From Alnus glutinosa (Eukaryota; Streptophyta; Magnoliopsida; Fagales; Betulaceae), in the NCBI RefSeq assembly GCF_958979055.1, contig NC_084898.1, positions 4,246,001-4,310,000 on the forward strand: DNA of 64,000 bases, in the 5' to 3' direction. Positions 45,701 to 58,451 of this stretch are shown piece by piece. Each line of letters begins with the position of its first letter. Position 1 is the first letter of the stretch. Under the pieces are notes generated by a model. That model was not told where the DNA came from and did no database searches. It saw nothing but the letters and a program-made list of their open reading frames with translations. The translations under genes were made by a program, and so were the position numbers.

Positions 45701-46312
45701 AGTAGTGGTTATTTTAGCACTCAAAATACACTTTATTTGAATTTTTTTTATTTTTTATTTTTTATTTTTTAAAAAAGACTAAAAAATACTATAATGAACT
45801 TTCATATAAAATGGATAGAGATGCTCTATTTTGAAGCATCTGCTGAAGGGATAAAGTAGTTCATAATAGCTATTAGATAAGAGTTATTTTAGCTGCTCAA
45901 AAAAATCCTCTTCTATTTTAGCTACTTATTTTTCAATACAAACTCCAGCAAGACTATTTATTTCACCATTTACTTTCTTTAAATATTATTTTACAATCCT
46001 TTTTTTTTTTTTTTCACCTTTCATATTTTTCTCTCAATTTCTTTAAATAGTATTATATTAGTCCAAGTTGTTATAAGAAAGTCTACCGTAGAAAATTGGA
46101 TGGAAAGCTTTTAAACTTTGAAAAAGTAAATTACCTAATAATAGCTAAATATAACTATTTTAACTAATTTAAAAGCCCTGTTGGAGATGCTCTGAGACAT
46201 GAAAGGTCTGCCGGAGAAAATTAAAAAAAAAAAAAAAAAAAAATGAAGAAAGAAAGAAAAAGAAAGAAGGCGGCCCAAACAAATCTTTGAGTCTCCTCTT
46301 TTGTTTTTATTA

Positions 46313-46357
<45 letters not shown>

Positions 46358-46385
46358 CTCATCTTACTGAACTTTCATTGCCAAT
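45701..46385. other. AT-rich spacer
   Basis: No gene. Poly-A tracts occur at about 46218-46242 and 46313-46355. Confidence 0.5.
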
Positions 46386-46800
46386 ATTAAGAACAAGCAA
46401 TATGATCGATCATTACATGGTCAATGGATTGTTGCAGTGCAACCATTGCTAAAGTGTGGGCTATAGGATTATCTTCTCTTCTAACATGGCTACATTGCCA
46501 ACCCTTCAACCAATTCAACATATCTTGTGTGTTCTCAACTATCTTCAGTATTCACTGCTTTAACAGCATGCAATGCATCACCTTCTAATATTATATTTTA
46601 TAGCCCCATATCTCTACTGAATTCGGTAGCCATTTGAGCTGTCAGTACCTCTACAGTTCTACTGCTAGCGGATTTAAGATGAAAGGTTTGGAGGAGCACA
46701 TTACCTTCATGATCTCTTGCAATGACACCAATACCTGTTTGTTGGTTTTGTTTATCAACTGTCGCATCCCAATTCACTTTCAGTACACCCTATTACTTAT
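46386..46800 (-). pseudogene. LINE RNase H-like domain relic
   Basis: The minus strand reads KVNWDATVDKQNQQTGIGVI near 46780, ARDHEGNVLLQ, then a stop and NIILEGDALHAVKAV near 46560, the RNase H-like domain found at the end of plant LINEs and related genes. It has at least one stop and no start. Confidence 0.75.
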
Positions 46801-48230
46801 TTTCCTTTGTTTTGTTGGTTGTATTTGCTCGGGGAAAAAAAATAAAGAACATATTTTTCCTTTACTCAAGAAAAAAATCTAACTTCTGAGTTATATTTTA
46901 TATAAATACTAGCAATCTACCCTGCTTGTGTAGAAAAATAATATATTATGAGTGGCTGCTATAGAAGACAATCATAATCATCAGGATTGCCAAGGGAAGG
47001 GACCCTCTTTTGCCAAATCCAATCAAACATTTGTTTAAATATCGATTAACGTAGCCTGATTTTGCGGCGCTCAATTAGGACCCAAACTTTGAACCTGCTT
47101 AATTTAAGCCCTACAGGATCCAACCCTATATTCCTCAAGCAAAATGAAAATAAGGCCAGAAAGACTCCAGGAGGGCTACAGGAGGCTAAGGAGTTTGTAG
47201 GAAGGCTTCCAAAACTAAGGTGGGGGAAGCGGCCCATCTTGCAATGTGATGTGCTCTTGAATTGGCACTTCTAAACCAGCTTTTGGAGGATTGAAGCTGC
47301 TGATCAATGCATATAGGTTATGAATGGTTTTATGTGCCAGTCTGTAGAGAGTCTTGGGTGGGTAAGATAGAAATCTGGGAATCTCCTTCTAGCAAAAGTG
47401 GCTGATTACCCAAGGAGGCTGCTAGCTTGACTGCAAGGGAGTGCTGCATGGGCTTCTCCTAAATTCACATCCGAGGGGGGAAGCTGAGATGTCTCTGCCT
47501 TGATGATGGTCCAACATTCTCCAGTTGCTGGTCATTCAGATTGATGTCAATTTAGCACTCTGGCGTTTAACTGGATAAATGGCCGTTCATTCGGCCTCGT
47601 TAACGGCTTAAAATCCACTATAAGTATGATCTAGCTCAAAGCAATCTAAGCATGATGCTAATAATGTTACATCTTGGATAACCTCCTAATGGTGGCTAAT
47701 TGAAGCTTCTGGCCTTTGGAGCTCCCCCAGATGTCATGCAGACAGAGAATACCGACAAACCCTAAAACCTAAAGCATAAAGAAAATCACAACATATATCT
47801 CTGGCTGATCATTAACAAAGACACTCCCATCTTATGATTACTGATGATAGCATATTAAACTGCTTGTGTCAAAACCAGCCAATTATCGCTGCATATCATT
47901 CTGATCTAACTGCCAGAAATAAACAGATGTCCACAGATTCCATATGTGCCTAACAATTTCGGCAAGTATGAAATCGGTAGCTCATGAATAACTGCAATCT
48001 TCCCCCCCATTCACAAAAAAAATAGAATATTATTAAATCAATATAATTGGTGATTATAACCTGAAAGAATTTAAGAAACTTGCCTCTATATTGAACAAGA
48101 AAATTCTGACCATCCCCACCTTGTAAAGGATTTCCGTATATCTTTTTTCCTCTAAATTTCTAATGATGCCTCCCAGCATCATATCTGCCATCCCCAAGGA
48201 AATTTACAAACACCAGAGAAAAACAATCAA
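46801..48230. other. Spacer downstream of the S1-domain gene
   Basis: No gene recognised on either strand. The right part would include the 3' untranslated region of the S1-domain gene. Confidence 0.4.
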
Positions 48231-48720
48231 CTATCCCACTCTGTTGGTACATATTAGGATTGCGGATTTCATCTCTTCCTTACCCAATGATGTTTGAACT
48301 ATGACCTGCCCAAATTAACGTATTATCAAAAGGATGAGATTCTTAAGTTTGGCAAGTTTAAATCTCCGGATCACGGAGGAAAGTGATGGTAGCTTGTGTG
48401 ATCTAGTTCTGTTGGTAACCAGCCAAACAAGCAAAATTCTGAAATATTTACCTCTTGTACTTTGTTTCCGGATCGAGCAAGTAACTTATACTCGTTCTCA
48501 AACATGGATGCCATATACACCTGCACCAGAAGATAATTGAAAGCACATATTTATGAACTGGAGTCTGACACAAAAAGGTTAAAAATATTCGAAAGAACTA
48601 TGTCTGGGGATGGTAAAGTGACGTTTACAGTTTCCTTCAAATCATTAATAACTGACAAAGGAGAGTTCTTGAACCAAAACTAGACGTATTTTGTTTTGAT
48701 GCTAACGTGTGAATGTTATG

Positions 48721-48778
<58 letters not shown>

Positions 48779-50094
48779 GCAGTGAAAAAAATGAATTACA
48801 AGACAGCATAGTCTAACGCCCACAAATCTGGTGCTCAAGGGAAATTTAAGTTTCACAACTAGAATTGACATTAAGGATTATGTTGGTGATGTACTTGTGT
48901 GACAACACAAGAAGTTATTCTTGGTATTGCCAATACAGTCAAAAGAACCAGAACATTTGAAAAAAGGAGAATGCTCATATGATTATCTGATTCATTTTTT
49001 CACACAGCTTTTTCAAATTGGGACTTGTCATATAGTACGAAACATCATCTTCTTTGCATCCATACATATGATGCATAGTTATGGTCCACTAAATGAGTTT
49101 CTTAGACCCTCACTTCAATAAATCCCAAGAAAGATAAACACAAACTCGGATTTACTTGACATATTGCAAAAAATTCATTACCCCCAACAGTGAAAAACCA
49201 AATTGTGAACTTGCACTTCTTGAAGCAAATTATTCTTTTCGATTTTCACCAACTCTTAAATGTTTACCACTTATTTGGGGATCTAGATCTTCATACCTGA
49301 AATGTTGGAGCTAAACCTGGGCTCAAGAAAAAACGGCCTTTTGATACAGACCGGATCCCTTTAATCTGTTGCAGTTCTCTGATAAGAGATTCCATATCAG
49401 CCCACTGTCCGAAATGGAAAATAAAAATCACACAGTGAGGACAAGACATGGCAAAACCATGTACATAATATTTCAATTATTATATAGTGGTGCTATATAA
49501 CAATTGCGATATAAAATATACTCAGACTAGTTTAGTAGTTTTTCTAACACTAATAATAGTCCTAAATATATATTGCACTTGTCCTGCAGTTGTTCAAAGT
49601 AGTGCAACTGTAAGTTAATGTCGATAAAAAAGTTGTTCATTTAACTCTTTCATTTTCTTGATATATATATATATGTTTTCAAGACTTTTTTCTTTTTTCT
49701 TTTTTTTGGGAAAAATGCACTTTAGCACCCTAAATTACCATCACTTTTGTACTTACGCCACCAAACTTTAAAAACTAACATATGGGTCTCTCAAACTACC
49801 ACCCCATTACAAATAAGATACTCCGTTAGCAATTAGCGTCAAAATGGACGGAAAAGAAGTCACGTGCACCACACGTGACCTCTTTTGTGTTTTTCTCCCC
49901 AAAATACTCTTAAAATGATTTTAAAAATAAAAATTTGAAAGTAAACATTTGAAAAAAGTTCAAATTATTAAAAAAAAAAAAAAAAAAAAAACCATAGGGT
50001 AGTTTGGCCACCCTCATTTTGCACTTTAGGGGGCAGCCCACAGACTGTTTTTGGATTTTTTTTTATTATTATTATTATTATTATTTTTCAATTC

Positions 50095-50156
<62 letters not shown>

Positions 50157-53100
50157 GTTAAGGACATTATGGTAAGAAGCATTCAAAAATAGTCACATGC
50201 AGAGCACACCGCACATGACTACTTTTTCCGTTCATTTTAATGTCACTTTCTAACGGAGTGCTTTATTCGTAAACGGGTAGTAGTTAGAAGGAGTCAAGTG
50301 TCACTTATTAAAGTTTGGTGGCATAAGTGCAAATATTATAGTAGATTTGGGGGCTAAAGGTTCCTCATACACATCACAACGTAAAAACCACACAACCATG
50401 ATAAACGCAAGAAGACAGGGAATAAAAAAAAAAAAAAAACTATTCAATGTCTTAAAACAATAACCTCAGTTTCTGCTTTTGCTGCTTGTAATCTCCCATC
50501 CAGGGGATTATGATCACCAACCACAGATTCCAAGGTCTCCATCAATGGATCTGGCTGCAACAGGAAAGCATGACTCTCAGTATATAATTTTTTTCCTTTT
50601 TTTTATGAATAACTTTTTATATTTTCTTAATATCAAATAGCAATTCAAGTATTGAGAAGCCAACAAATACGGATTACCGTAATCTCCTTTAATGACAAAA
50701 AAATGCGTTCAAGTGCAAAATCCAATTGGTGAACTTTTGCTTCCACGATCTGAGAACAGAAGGATTGAAACAAGAATGCAAGTAAGAAAGGCATGGAATG
50801 ATTTTTTCTTTTTTCTTTTTTTTTCTTTTTTTTTTTTTTAATTTTTTATGAATAGAGGCATGGAATGATTGGCTGGAAGATATACAGATTTTAAACAGCC
50901 ACGGTTCATCAAATTAAACAAAAATACCCAAACTAGTCTCAGCGTCTAGAGTGAGATAAAGAATAGTTAATTTAGCTTGATCCTTGAGTAATACCTGACC
51001 AATTTTAAAGTATGATGCAGGGTCCAAAGTGGCATCCCAAGATACTTCTGTCTGATGAATTAGAGCAGGCACTCCTTCAACCTACACCGGTAAAGTCAAT
51101 ATCTGAAGAAAGAGAAAGCGGCAGGAAATCTATGTCTCAAGGTCACTCTTCCATGTTTAGAAGTAGGGGCTGTAACCCATTGAAAAAAGTATCATAAAGC
51201 AGGAAGCTCAAAACCACACAGCAAACTATGGCCATATGTCAACCAATCATCCCATTTATGGGTTTAAAAGCTCCTTACTGTAATATCAATGATTCTATAA
51301 ACAAAATGAGCAGCAAATCTTTCAAATCTTTCACTTACCTCAACAAAAATACCAAAATAAGTAATCTTCTTGATGCAACATTTCAAAACATCCCCTACTT
51401 GAAGTTTAGCCTGTTACAAGAAATGGCACAAAGTGTGTGAAGCCTACATACTTCAAAAATCAATTTCACAATAAGATTTTGAATAATAAAACCCAGCTAC
51501 TTAAAATATACAAGGGTACCATTGATGTCATTCTAGAACAAACCAAGGATATTTTTATGTGGAACTTCAAGTGCAAATTCCTATCAAGCTTCTATCCAGA
51601 AAATAAACCCCTTAGCATGCTTTTAGGTACTAAAAGATACTACCAACTTCCTGCCGACACCATCCATATCCATCTGTTCATAATATGCTACCTTTTTCCA
51701 CTACCCTTTGCATGCAAAATATAAAAAGAAAGACCATGAAATACTGAAAATGAAACTCTTGCTTCCCCAGTGTGACAGTTGTTTTCAAGCACTTAAAGAG
51801 CAAGCGTAAGAAGCAAAAGGTCAAACAAAAGAATCCAAGAAATGTCACAACTGGATGTATCCGCTAACCATGAGACTTTTCTTTCTCTCAACCAGCTCTT
51901 CCTTTTCTTTTGGCCTCACAGAAACTATAAGCTTTCTAGATCTTCTGTCTGCCAACACCACATTTACTTTGATTTTCTGCAAGCATAAAAGTTTGTTAAC
52001 ATTCAAAATAAAAATAGTTAAGTCCTAACATTAAATTCAGTCTTTCCAAACCTGGCCCACAAACGATGACAAGAATTTGATTTTCTCTTGATCATAAATT
52101 TTAAGAAGATCTTCCAATTTCATATCTGCCGATATTTCTCCCTCAATTTTTTTATCAACTTCTGGATCAAGGCTCGATTTAAGAGGAGAATTCTTGTATG
52201 CTGCATCATAGCTTCCAATAACTGCTAAATTTTGTCTATACATTGATGGGTTTAAGCCCTTCTGTCTCAACCATGACTCAAAAGCCAAGAACTTCCACTT
52301 GGCAGCAAGATTACGATATGGCAGAAACCCTATCAAAGAGCGAAAAGATACCTGTAAAATGGTCCAATCAAGTTCAGAAAGACAACATAGATGGAAACTC
52401 TTAACTTTCAAATGAGTGTCGCAAAGGAGAAGCAAAGCACTGAATACTAAAGCTTATTTGACTGCTGCCTAAAGCGTACTTACAACAAAACCTCTGGTGC
52501 TAGAGCTTATTAATTCCACTTCTCCCCTATTTCCTAGCTTAACCAGATCTTCTGCCTTGGTCCAATCCGCATCTTCATTTCCCTACAAAGGCAATACATA
52601 CAGTAAACATGAAGGATTATCACACAACATTGCCCAAATAAAAGAAAATTGTAAGGTGCATAAAATCTTACCTCTAAAGGTGATGTAGCATCGAGATTGC
52701 TGAACTCAAAGGCAGTACCATAACCTTCAGAATTCATGAGTGCTGTCTCTTCTCTGGTAGACTTTGGTGTTACTTTCACAGATTGGTCTAATCTATAGCA
52801 AAGAAACCCGCTAATCAAACAAAACTAGCAACAGAAGAACTGCAACACAAATTTCAAGAATGACTTTGAGCACCTTTTTGGTTTTCCTTGAAGTGCAGCT
52901 TCCATGGTCAAGTTGACTCCAGAATCAACTGAATTTGTATCTGACAGTTCACTCAAAGCAGTAACCTCCTGACTGAACTCCATATCACTCTGCTCCAGTG
53001 GCTGTAATCCTTAAAAGGCCAAGATGTTAATGTTGACAACTTTAATAGATTAGTCAAGCACAATGTTAATGTTGACAACTTCAACTGATTAAAATTAATG

Positions 53101-54641
53101 CACTTTAGAGCAATGCCTACATTTAAGTCATTGTCTTGCTCGGTTTCATTAGAAAATAAGCCATCCTCAATCTCCTCAAAATTTTCCGTTGCATTCGGAG
53201 TTCCAGTAAATTCTGAAAAACCATCAAAAACATTCTGTTCGATATCATTGTGGACTTCAGCTTCTGCATCCCCAAGCTGCTCCCATTTATCCTCAATTTT
53301 AGTATTGGCACTCATCGGATCAGGCCTTTTTAACAGCATGAAAGCATCAACTTCATCATTTGCTTCTTCTCTCCTCATTTTCAACTCAATACCATCAACA
53401 ACTTTGGCATCTACATTACCAACAGACTCTAGTTTCTTCTCAATAACTTTATTGACACTCACTGGCTCTGGCTTCCTTAAAAGTGTCATATCACTAAATT
53501 TATCCTTCACTTGCACATTTCCCATTTTCAACGATAAATTTGGTTTAATACTCAACCTTGACTGCTTTTCTCCAAGACCATCCTCATTAAACACGGTTGG
53601 TTTTCTCAAGATAACGTTAGGAATACTCCCTTTAGTACTACTACCAACTGCCTTCCTGACCCTTTGAATCGGTTTCTTCATCTCCGGCGGCTTATCATCA
53701 GCTTTCGATGTGAACCCTTTCTTCGGCACAGGTCGAACCAAATTCAAACCATCCAACGAACTCGATTCCTTCGTGCCGTCAAATGGAACCTCCTTTATTT
53801 CCACTAACTTTCCCTTTTTCTTATTAAAATTCTTCTCAATTTCAAGATACGAAGAATCTGAGTTTGCTTTTCTACCCATTATCTGAATCACCAAAACATA
53901 TAATCCTCAGACAGAGGAACAAGGACACAAGAAATCCACAACGACCTACGGATATGCTCTATTCAATGCCAAAGAAAATGTCCAAAACTTTTTCGAAAAA
54001 AAATCAAAAACAAAAATTCTCTCCATTTTGAGCCTTAACAAACTAATTTGCCCGTTTTCTGTTAGCAAAAATAGAAACCCAGAAGCAAAAGACACACTTT
54101 AACTAAAAAAAATAAAATCAAGAACAAAAATTCTCTCCATTTTGAGCCTTAACAAACTAATTTCCCCGTTTTCTGTTAGCAAAAACAGAAACCCAGAAGC
54201 AAAACACACACACACACACTTTAACTTAAAAAAAAAATATCAAGAACAAATTTTTTCTCCATTTGGAGCCTTAAAACACTAATTCGACCGTTTTCTGTAA
54301 GCAAAAATAGAAACCCAGAAGCAAAACTCACACACACACACACACACAAACATGTTTATGTGAGTAAATAGTAGAGAAAGGAGGGAGACCTTGGCCAGGG
54401 TTAGTTTGGGGTCCTCGCCCATCAAGTGGCCGAACTTGAGCTCCATTTGGTCCCATTGGTCGAGCTTGGGAGGGTCTCCTTCTTTAGAAGCGAAGACCAC
54501 GAATCTATTTCGCTTGTTCTGGGTGATCACAGAAAGGACTCTGCTTCTTCTTCTGAATATATGAACCCGGGTTCCACTGGTAAAGAAGGAGCTGGTGCTG
54601 GCAATGGTGGCGGCACTGGTGAGGGCAATCGGACCGTCCAT
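48231..54641 (-). CDS. SDP: Chloroplast S1 RNA-binding domain protein, 780 aa, 14 exons
   Basis: A probable plastid RNA-binding protein of the SDP (S1 domain-containing protein) type, linked in Arabidopsis to chloroplast rRNA processing. Exons (minus): 54390-54641, 53121-53882, 52874-53001, 52672-52792, 52484-52582, 52052-52351, 51869-51976, 51339-51410, 50995-51081, 50678-50749, 50465-50554, 49297-49404, 48452-48520, 48231-48305; 2343 nt, GT..AG borders, in frame throughout. Residues 1 to about 50 are rich in Ser, Thr and Arg, like a transit peptide. The large exon 2 is hydrophilic with repeated LLRKPEPVSVNK / LLKRPDPMSANT units. A first S1-like region spans about 432-590 (RGFVVSFRSLIGFLPYRNL ... 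SRKLIVSVRP), and a canonical S1 fold spans about 594-667 (LQVGDVLKCCIKKITYFGIF, VPALIHQTEVSW). The symbol rests on memory of the Arabidopsis protein. Confidence 0.9.
48722..48777. repeat. Poly-A tract in S1 gene intron 12
   Basis: About 55 consecutive A. Possibly the tail of a lost retroelement or slippage; no element body is recognisable next to it. Confidence 0.85.
49708..50366. mobile_element. Foldback element in S1 gene intron 11
   Basis: Inverted arms of about 200 bp: ACTTACGCCACCAAACTTTA near 49753 against TAAAGTTTGGTGGCATAAGT near 50310, and CTCCGTTAGCAATTAG against CTAACGGAG. The centre has long A and T runs and a GTAGTTTGGCCACCC word shared with 12700-12760. It lies between exons 12 and 11 and does not touch splice sites. 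Confidence 0.8.
53995..54350. repeat. Tandem triplication in S1 gene intron 1, unit about 114-121 bp
   Basis: Three units begin at about 54011, 54125 and 54246, each with TTCTCTCCATTT.GAGCC, CGTTTTCTGTTAGCAAAAA and AACCCAGAAGCAAAA; units 2 and 3 end in (CA)n tracts. Confidence 0.85.
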
Positions 54642-56404
54642 TCTTTCTTATCAACCGGACTTGTTATGCTCATCTGACGGTGGTGAAGGACATCCGAGGT
54701 TGTGTGGGTTTCTAATTGTGAGAGAGAGAGAGAACTGTGAAATATATGGGGTTTGGGAAATATGGGATAGAACGGCTAGTGAGGGAGTTTATCTGGACGA
54801 GAGTGCCACGTTGCATTAAACCATTGGACACAGAATTAAGCCTCATGATTATCTTCCTCTTTTGAAAATGATGAGTAATGTTTTTTTTTTTTTTTTTTTT
54901 AAATTGACGTGGTTCTTAAAATTATTATTGAATTTATGATAAATCAATATTAAATTTTGATCCAATGATGATTTTAAAAGCTACATTAATTTTGAGAGGA
55001 TAAAGAGGTGATACGTAGCATTACTTAAAAAGGATTTATGCACATAGCCCTTCCTACAATTTTGTAATGTTTTTTTAAACTTTTAATTTATACAATGTTT
55101 CTCAAATTATCAATAATTTGCAAATGTACCCTTATGTACAAAAAAAAAAAAAAATAACAAAATTCCCTTGCTAATTTTTTAAAAAAAAAAAATTAAAAAA
55201 TCCTGGTGATCCAAGGCAATTGTCACGAGTCTTCACCAGTTTTTTTTTTTTTTTTTTTTTTAATTTATAGGAGTATTTTTGTCTTTTTAAAAATTTTTAT
55301 CAGTATTTTTGTATTTTTGTCCGACAAAAAAGACCTATATATATGCTTAGTAACCAAAGTCCTATAAATACCGACTTTTTATCGGTATTTTTGTCTTAGT
55401 CATCAAAGTTATCTCGTGGTTTACGTAAATAGGATTCGTATTTTTGTCTTAGTCACCGAAGTCATATTGTGGTTTATGTAAATAGGATTCGAACTCAAAA
55501 CCTCTATATATTTTCATATTATACTAAATCACAACTTATTATAAAAACTTATGCGAGTAAAAAATTATAATTCATTGAACTCCAATATTTTCAAGTGCAC
55601 TGCACACAATTTTTTTTTTTTTTTTTTTGATAAAGTAAATATATTTTATGGAAACAAGCAGCTTAATTGGCTATCACATTCACGAATGAATATGATCCTC
55701 TCAATTTTATTTAATGAAATGGATAAATTAAAAAGATGAAATAGGATCATCTGCATTTCATATGAAATAAATACTATTAATTTTATAGTCAAGATTTAAA
55801 GTTGAAGAATCTAATGGTGTACATAATTTCTTGTTATTTAAATGTTTAAAAGACGTGTCAACATTGACTTCATATATACCATAAATATATCAACTTTAAA
55901 TCGTAACCTTTCATTTGAAATAGATAATATCAATTTCATTAAATGAGATGGAGAAAATCGTATTCCGATCCATGTATTTTAGGTTGTTACATTGCTTCCT
56001 TAATTCTCTGACAAATATTGTCTGGATTCTGGAAGACCTGGTCAAACTATTTCTCTTCTCTCCTATAGCATTAATCTGTGGAGTATCAAACCCTATAATT
56101 AGTACACGAAAATCTCTATGTTCCAAAAGGAGTGGACCTTCTCTATCAAGCGCATGCATGTCCTCCACACACCATGGAATTCACCTTCTCCATCCATGGT
56201 TCCATTTCATTTTGAACCATTAATCTATCTGTCATTTAAAAGAAAAAGCTGGAAGGTTATAGACAGACAGATGAGCCATTGAGTTCTATCTTATCTCAAA
56301 TACTGAGAGAGAATTAGAACTCGATCCCTTGGTTTCTCACTGAACGATCATTTCAAATATTTGACATAAACAAGATCTCAAACTTCTGTTGTGAGAACGG
56401 AAAA
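54642..56404. other. Divergent spacer between S1-domain and LIM genes
   Basis: The two genes are transcribed away from each other, so this 1.76 kb should hold both promoters. It includes poly-T/poly-A tracts (54881, 55141, 55245, 55612). A short frame on the minus strand at 55911-56168 has no recognised family. No transposon ends were identified. Confidence 0.5.
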
Positions 56405-58451
56405 ATGGCGTTCAGTGGGACTCAGCAGAAATGCAAGGCTTGCGACAAGACTGTTCATTTCATTGACATGTTGACAGCTGATGGTGCTTCTTATCATAAA
56501 ACCTGCTTCAAATGCAGTCACTGCAATGGAAAGCTTGTGGTATATATGCTAGCTACATCTTTTTTATTTCTCGCTTTTGTTACCGTTTTCTATCTATTTA
56601 AGCTTTTAAGATAAAATGTGATTTATCATGATATCAGAGCAAAAGTTCTGACAGTTTGAACCATGTCTAATGTTTCTATAATGCACCTCTCATTTGAATT
56701 AAATATTCTCTGTATTGGGTCTCATTATTATATAAGGATGAACTTGACCCCACGTGAAAGGGAGTAATATATATAATATTACTTTAAAGTTTAAGTTTTT
56801 TGAATAGGTGATGATTTAACGATAGTTAGGAACAAGAAGAGTCTGAAAGTAGTCAATGCAGAGATGAGTTGAATAGATTTTGGTGCATTTTGTGTTGGTA
56901 ACATCTGCTTTAATTTACAGATAAGCAGCTACTCCTCCATGGATGGTGTCTTATACTGCAAGCCTCACTTCGAGCAACTCTTCAAGGAGACTGGAAGTTT
57001 CACAAAGAAATTCCAGACACGTAAGATCCCTTCTTTTTTCTTTTGTTTCAGGCACTCGTGGCATTAGATTCCTCTCATTTTCCAGTTTTGTGCTGATAAT
57101 GTGTTGTTTTTACATCATGGTTGATCATCAGCCGCAAGGTCACAAAATGAGATGGTATGTACACAATCTACCTGCTTTGTCTATTCTCATTTGCTTGACT
57201 TTCTTGTTCTTAAATCTGTTTTAGTATGTTTCTTCATGAATTATGTCAATTCTTCTCTGTTTTCTACAGAATACTACTCCCATCTAATGACTTATGCACA
57301 TTTTTTCTCTCATTCTATTCACTTTTAACAGAATAGGACCCCTAGCAAACTCTCCTTTAAGTTTTCTGGGACTCAAGAAAAATGTTTTGTCTGCCAAAAA
57401 ACAGTATACCCTCTGGAAAAGGTATGTAATCTCAATTTTTTGTTTATTTATTTATTTTTCTTTCTCTTTCTAGCTTTTACATATATCTATATATCTGCTG
57501 GCAAGCCTATGCCTGCAGAGGCAAATTCTGCAACATTGTAACTCAATATATTTGGTTAAAATTGCTAACCACATAGAAAAACCCAAATAAATCGCTAGTC
57601 ACGTATGCGTAGAATCACTTATAAAGCTAATTAGCTTAATCTTATTTAGTAAAAAACTAAAAAAGCGTTAAACATATCTTTGTTATCACTTCAAAAGAAC
57701 TAGTCAAGTTGCAATGGAGCTCTTTGCAATTACTTATACCTATCAACGTTAGACTTAGCACCTATAAGCATCTTTGTAATCTACCCACTTAGAGCCTGTT
57801 TGGGATTGTGCTGGAAAATAAAGTTTTTATCTATAATGAAATGCAAGAAAGAGTTTTTTAGAAAAAACCTCATTTCCAAGCTCTCCTCAAAACACAATTT
57901 TGGACTTTTTAAAGCCAAAGAGTCAAGAAGTGCATTTAACTTTTTTACCAAACGGGTCCATTTTTGCCGAACACCGCTTTTTATGTATTAAAAAAACTTT
58001 TTAAACTCCTTAACGCAATCTCAAACAAACTCTTAATTTGAACAATTCATTTTTTCAACGTAGGACTAACTTTCTGAGGTGCGGTAAAAGTCACTTCTAA
58101 GTTCTAATCTTATTTGTCTCTGTTAGCGATTTGTATATCTCAAGGAAGTTTTAGTATTCAAAGAATCAATCAATCAAACTTGAGCAACATTTGTGACAGG
58201 TGTCAATGGAGGGGGAATTTTACCACAAGAAATGCTTCAGGTGTTCTCACGGTGGCTGCTTCCTCACACACTCATCCTATGCTGCTTTGGATGGAACTCT
58301 TTACTGCAAGCACCACTTTGCTCAGCTGTTCAAGGAGAAGGGAAGCTACAATCATCTCATCCAGACTGCTTCAATTAAGAAAAATGGAGGAACAAAGCCA
58401 ACACCTGAACCAGAAGCTGAACAGGAGGCAGCCCAGCAGCAAGAGCTATAG
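56405..58451 (+). CDS. PLIM2: PLIM2-like two-LIM-domain protein, 199 aa, 5 exons
   Basis: A plant cysteine-rich-protein type LIM factor that binds and bundles actin filaments; the PLIM2 class is mainly pollen-expressed. Exons: 56405-56539, 56921-57020, 57132-57154 (only 23 nt), 57332-57421, 58200-58451; 600 nt. LIM1 has C10-x2-C13-x17-H31-x2-C34-x2-C37-x2-C40-x17-C58-x2-H61. LIM2 has C104-x2-C107-x17-H125-x2-C128-x2-C131-x4-C136-x15-C152-x2-H155. Both are complete zinc ligand sets with plant spacing. The linker reads TPARSQNEMNRTPSKLS; the short acidic tail (PEPEAEQEAAQQQEL) favours PLIM2 over WLIM, though the subgroup is less sure than the family. The start ATG at 56405 fits the family MxFxGT beginning. 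Confidence 0.93.

Noticed and set aside
46135-46362. Minus-strand poly-Phe frame
   Set aside because: Product of poly-A tracts, no family.
50004-50192. Plus-strand poly-Phe/Tyr frame
   Set aside because: Poly-T tract inside a foldback element and an intron.
53098-53667. Long plus-strand open frame (189 aa)
   Set aside because: Antisense to exon 2 of the S1-domain gene; no family resemblance and very Ser/Leu-rich.
55911-56168. Minus-strand frame upstream of the LIM gene
   Set aside because: No family recognised; it lies in the promoter region and lacks splice or expression support.
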